A stretch of DNA of 8,738 nt from Jatrophihabitans sp. (GTDB taxonomy: Bacteria; Actinomycetota; Actinomycetes; Mycobacteriales; Jatrophihabitantaceae), in NCBI GenBank assembly GCA_025966255.1, contig JAOPVG010000204.1:1-8738 (forward strand), in the 5' to 3' direction. Position numbers and translations under genes: made by a program. Below the pieces are notes generated by a model. It was not told the origin of the DNA. It was given only the letters and a program-made list of their open reading frames with translations, and searched no databases. Positions 6,412 to 8,738 of this stretch are shown one piece after another (positions within the stretch are counted from its first letter, which is position 1; the number at the start of each line of letters is the position of its first letter).

Positions 6412-7436
6412 GCCCGCTACTCGAAGTGCATGACCTGCACGTGGAGATTCCGGTACCGCACGGGCACCTGCACGCCGTGCGCGGCGTGTCACTGACGGTC
6501 GACGCCGGCGAATCGATCGGCGTGGTCGGTGAATCCGGCTCGGGCAAGAGCATCACGTTGCGTGCGTTGCTGGGTCTGCTACCCCAGCCGGCGCAGGTCA
6601 CCAAGGGTTCGATCGTCTTGGACGGCGTCGATGTCACGGGCCTGCCGGAACGGCGGCGCACCAAGGTGCTCACCGACGCGATGAGCATGATCTTTCAGGA
6701 CTCGCTGACCGCGCTCAACCCGGTCATGCGGGTGGGTGACCAGATCGCCGAGGTGCCGCGCCGTCGGTTGGGCATGTCGAAGTCGGCCGCCCACGCCCGC
6801 GCAGTGGAACTCATGGACCAGGTGGGCATCCCCGAGCCGGAGCGTCGGTTCCGGGCCTATCCGCACCAGCTCTCCGGCGGCATGCGGCAGCGGGTCTGCA
6901 TCGCGATCGCCCTGTCGGCCGAACCGCGACTGATCCTGGCCGACGAGCCGACCACGGCCCTGGACGTCACGATCCAGGCGCAGGTGCTCGAGGTCATCGA
7001 CCGGCTGCGCCGCGACCGCCGGCTCGGGGTGATTCTGGTCAGCCATGACCTGGCCGTGATCAGCCAGACCTGCTCGCGGATCTACGTGATGTACGCCGGC
7101 CGGGTGATCGAGTCCGGCCGCATCGGGGACCTGCTCGCGCTCGCGCGCCACCCATACACGTTCGCGCTACTGCGGGCCGTCCCGGATCCCGACCTGCCGG
7201 TGCATCGGCTGCTGACGATCCCCGGGCAGCCGCCCGACCTCGCCGCGGTACCGGCCGGTTGCTCGTTCGCGCCGCGCTGCGCGTTCGCCGAGCCGGGGTG
7301 CTACGAGGTGGATCCGGCGCTGACTCCGGTGCCGGACGACCCCGACCATGCCTCGGCGTGCATCCGGGTCGAGACCGCACCCCAATGGCTCGACTGGACT
7401 CCGGCCGACGTGCTCGACCTGGTGGAGAAGACATGA
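6408..7436 (+). CDS. ABC importer ATPase, DppD/OppD-like
   Basis: The 342-aa cytoplasmic ATP-binding subunit powers import with the second ATPase. All nucleotide-binding motifs are present and intact: Walker A GESGSGKS (41-48), Q-loop Gln97, signature LSGGM (155-159), Walker B LILADE (175-180, catalytic Glu180) and switch His213. After the nucleotide domain comes the C-terminal extension typical of oligopeptide/dipeptide importers, with Cys285, Cys291, Cys298 and Cys318 in GCSFAPRC...C...C spacing. In family members studied, this cysteine set holds an iron-sulfur cluster. Translation starts at ATG 6408 behind GAGGGG (6397-6402), itself part of a short repeat. The stop overlaps the next gene's start in ATGA (7433-7436). 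Confidence 0.97.
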   Translation: MSPLLEVHDLHVEIPVPHGHLHAVRGVSLTVDAGESIGVVGESGSGKSITLRALLGLLPQPAQVTKGSIVLDGVDVTGLPERRRTKVLTDAMSMIFQDSLTALNPVMRVGDQIAEVPRRRLGMSKSAAHARAVELMDQVGIPEPERRFRAYPHQLSGGMRQRVCIAIALSAEPRLILADEPTTALDVTIQAQVLEVIDRLRRDRRLGVILVSHDLAVISQTCSRIYVMYAGRVIESGRIGDLLALARHPYTFALLRAVPDPDLPVHRLLTIPGQPPDLAAVPAGCSFAPRCAFAEPGCYEVDPALTPVPDDPDHASACIRVETAPQWLDWTPADVLDLVEKT

Positions 7437-8533
7437 CCGTCACCGTCGACAAACCGCCGCGCACCCACGGCACCGACGAGGTGCTCGGCGTCGAGGGCTT
7501 GGTGCAGCACTTCATCGGTCGCCGGTCGTGGACCGATCGACTGACCCGCACCCCGGAGCACGTGGTCAAGGCGGTGGACGGCGTCGATCTCACCCTCGCG
7601 ACCGGCGAGACGCTCGGCCTGGTCGGCGAGTCCGGCTGCGGCAAGTCGACGCTCAGCCGCTGCATCATGGGGCTGTACCAGCCGAACGCCGGGCAAGTCC
7701 GGTACGCGGGCGAGCCCGTGCGCGGCCTGCCCACTCGGGCCCAGCGGCGGACCGTGCAGATGGTGTTTCAGGACCCGTACAGCTCGCTCAATCCGCGCAT
7801 GACCGTCGGTCAGACGCTCGGGGAGCTGTTGCGCTACCACCGGATCGTCCCGCGCAACCAGGTTGCCGCGCGTAGCCACGAGTTGATGGACCTGGTCGGG
7901 CTGCCCCACGATGCCCTGCGCCGAACGCCGCGCCAGTTCAGCGGGGGCCAGCGACAGCGCATCGGCATCGCTCGGGCACTGGCGCTCCAGCCCCGGGTGC
8001 TCATTGCGGACGAGCCGGTGTCGGCGCTCGACGTCTCCGTCCAGGCGACGATCATCAACCTGCTCACGGATCTGCGGGAGTCCCTCGGGCTGTCGATGGT
8101 GTTCGTGTCGCACAACATCGCGGTCGTGCGGCAGGTCAGCGACCGGATCGCCGTGATGTACCGGGGCCGGATCGTCGAGACCGGCCCCACTGAGCAGATC
8201 TTCAACGACCCGCGCCACCCGTACACGCAACTGCTGCTCGCGTCGGTGCCGCGGATGCTCTCCTCGACCACCGACGGCCACCCGATCGACGCCACCGAGT
8301 CACTCGGCACCGCCGATCCGCTCGCCGTCGTCGACGGCGAGCCGGACGCCGACGAGTCGCCGTATTCGGCGCACGCCATCGAAGGTGAGCACGGCTGCCG
8401 TTACCGCCCGCGCTGCCCGGTGGCGATGCCGGCCTGCGTGGACGAGCCCGGATTGCTACCCATCGCCCACGATCCAACCCGAGCGGCGGCCTGCTGGCAC
8501 GTCGACGACGACCGAAAGGACGAACCCAGGTGA
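7433..8533 (+). CDS. ABC importer ATPase, DppF/OppF-like
   Basis: The 366-aa cytoplasmic ATPase is the second nucleotide-binding subunit. Motifs in order: the N-terminal loop [11 protein letters not shown] (17-27) followed by the Trp/Arg-rich insert normal for OppF proteins, Walker A GESGCGKS (65-72), Q-loop Gln113 in [12 protein letters not shown], signature FSGGQ (169-173), Walker B VLIADE (189-194, catalytic Glu194) and switch His227. The C-terminal extension is longer than in the first ATPase. An acidic, probably flexible stretch (about 277-318) precedes Cys322, Cys328, Cys335 and Cys354, again in the oligopeptide-family four-cysteine pattern. ATG 7433 is preferred to in-frame codons further upstream because GGAG (7424-7427) sits 5 bases before it and it overlaps the preceding stop. 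The stop overlaps the next gene's GTG. Confidence 0.96.
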   Translation: MTVTVDKPPRTHGTDEVLGVEGLVQHFIGRRSWTDRLTRTPEHVVKAVDGVDLTLATGETLGLVGESGCGKSTLSRCIMGLYQPNAGQVRYAGEPVRGLPTRAQRRTVQMVFQDPYSSLNPRMTVGQTLGELLRYHRIVPRNQVAARSHELMDLVGLPHDALRRTPRQFSGGQRQRIGIARALALQPRVLIADEPVSALDVSVQATIINLLTDLRESLGLSMVFVSHNIAVVRQVSDRIAVMYRGRIVETGPTEQIFNDPRHPYTQLLLASVPRMLSSTTDGHPIDATESLGTADPLAVVDGEPDADESPYSAHAIEGEHGCRYRPRCPVAMPACVDEPGLLPIAHDPTRAAACWHVDDDRKDEPR

Positions 8534-8738
8534 CGCAACCGGTCATCATCGGCAGCGAGCGCAGTGAGGTCGGCCTGCCCGCCGCCATGGCGATATTGCG
8601 GGAAGGAGGTTCCGCGCTCGACGCGGTCGAGATCGCGTTACGCCACTGCGAGGACAACCTCGAGGACCATTACGTGGGTACCGGCGGGCTGCCGAACGCG
8701 CGCGGTGATGTGGAGCTGGACGCTTCGATCATGGTCGG
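8530..8738 (+). CDS. Thr-type Ntn hydrolase, glycosylasparaginase / isoaspartyl-peptidase family (runs off right edge)
   Basis: Only the first 69 codons are visible. The sequence has the opening of family T2 asparaginases: LPAAMAILREGGSALDAVE (16-34), then VGTGGLPN (49-56), GDVELDASIM (59-68). The VG.GG.PN..G...LDA.IM pattern fits the aspartylglucosaminidase (N4-(beta-N-acetylglucosaminyl)-L-asparaginase) branch better than plant-type asparaginases such as E. coli IaaA. Such enzymes cut themselves before a catalytic Thr and hydrolyse amide bonds at the Asn side chain; the Thr lies beyond the window, so activity cannot be judged. Residue 69 is Val where the family usually has Asp (MDG). There is no signal peptide, so a cytoplasmic enzyme is likely. 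GTG 8530 overlaps the upstream stop (GTGA), with AAAGGA (8515-8520) as ribosome site. Position directly after an importer suggests it acts on imported substrate. Confidence 0.88.
   Translation, partial: MTQPVIIGSERSEVGLPAAMAILREGGSALDAVEIALRHCEDNLEDHYVGTGGLPNARGDVELDASIMV
8554..8569 (+). repeat. Short repeat, copy 2, inside the hydrolase gene start
   Basis: This is an exact 16-base copy of 6385-6400. Here it is translated as codons 9-13 of the hydrolase (Ser-Glu-Arg-Ser-Glu), in the same reading phase as in the nine-codon frame of copy 1, and with identical codons. It may be coincidence helped by base composition, or a repeat absorbed into the gene's 5' end. Confidence 0.35.

Overview
The window is high-G+C DNA (about two-thirds G+C by eye). 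Codons favour G or C at the third position, start codons include GTG, adjacent genes overlap by ATGA or GTGA, and the lipoprotein has a twin-arginine signal. Together these suggest an actinobacterium; nothing in the window fixes the genus. Coding density is very high. I see no tRNA, rRNA, insertion sequence, CRISPR array or integrase.

Two gene groups point away from a single intergenic region (2672-2914). The leftward group holds two genes. The first (2671 to 527) encodes an uninterrupted fusion of an NAD(P)-binding ketopantoate-reductase-like (PanE/ApbA) domain with a complete amidase-signature hydrolase. After a 25-base gap comes a zinc-dependent medium-chain alcohol dehydrogenase (501 leftward), cut by the window edge. 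The rightward group is a complete peptide/nickel-type (Dpp/Opp) ABC importer: a Tat-exported substrate-binding lipoprotein (2915-4561), two permeases (4581-5522, 5519-6385) and two ATPases (6408-7436, 7433-8533). A Thr-type N-terminal-nucleophile hydrolase of the glycosylasparaginase/isoaspartyl-peptidase family follows (8530 onward, cut by the right edge). Apart from a 19-base gap after the binding protein and a short 22-base gap between 6385 and 6408, these genes overlap by 4 bases and look like one translationally coupled operon.

Read together, the genes suggest uptake and breakdown of a small amide, peptide or asparagine-linked compound. The importer would bring it in, the two unrelated amide hydrolases would cleave it, and the two oxidoreductase activities would handle the carbon skeleton. 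E. coli offers a partial precedent: the isoaspartyl peptidase gene iaaA lies next to the glutathione importer genes gsiABCD. The actual substrate cannot be read from the sequence.

The most unusual points are the reductase-amidase fusion, whose reductase half seems to lack the usual catalytic lysine; a palindrome (2850-2867) between a possible -35 and -10 of the importer promoter; and a nine-codon reading frame that overlaps both the second permease and the first ATPase gene. That small frame carries a 16-base sequence found again inside the start of the last gene.
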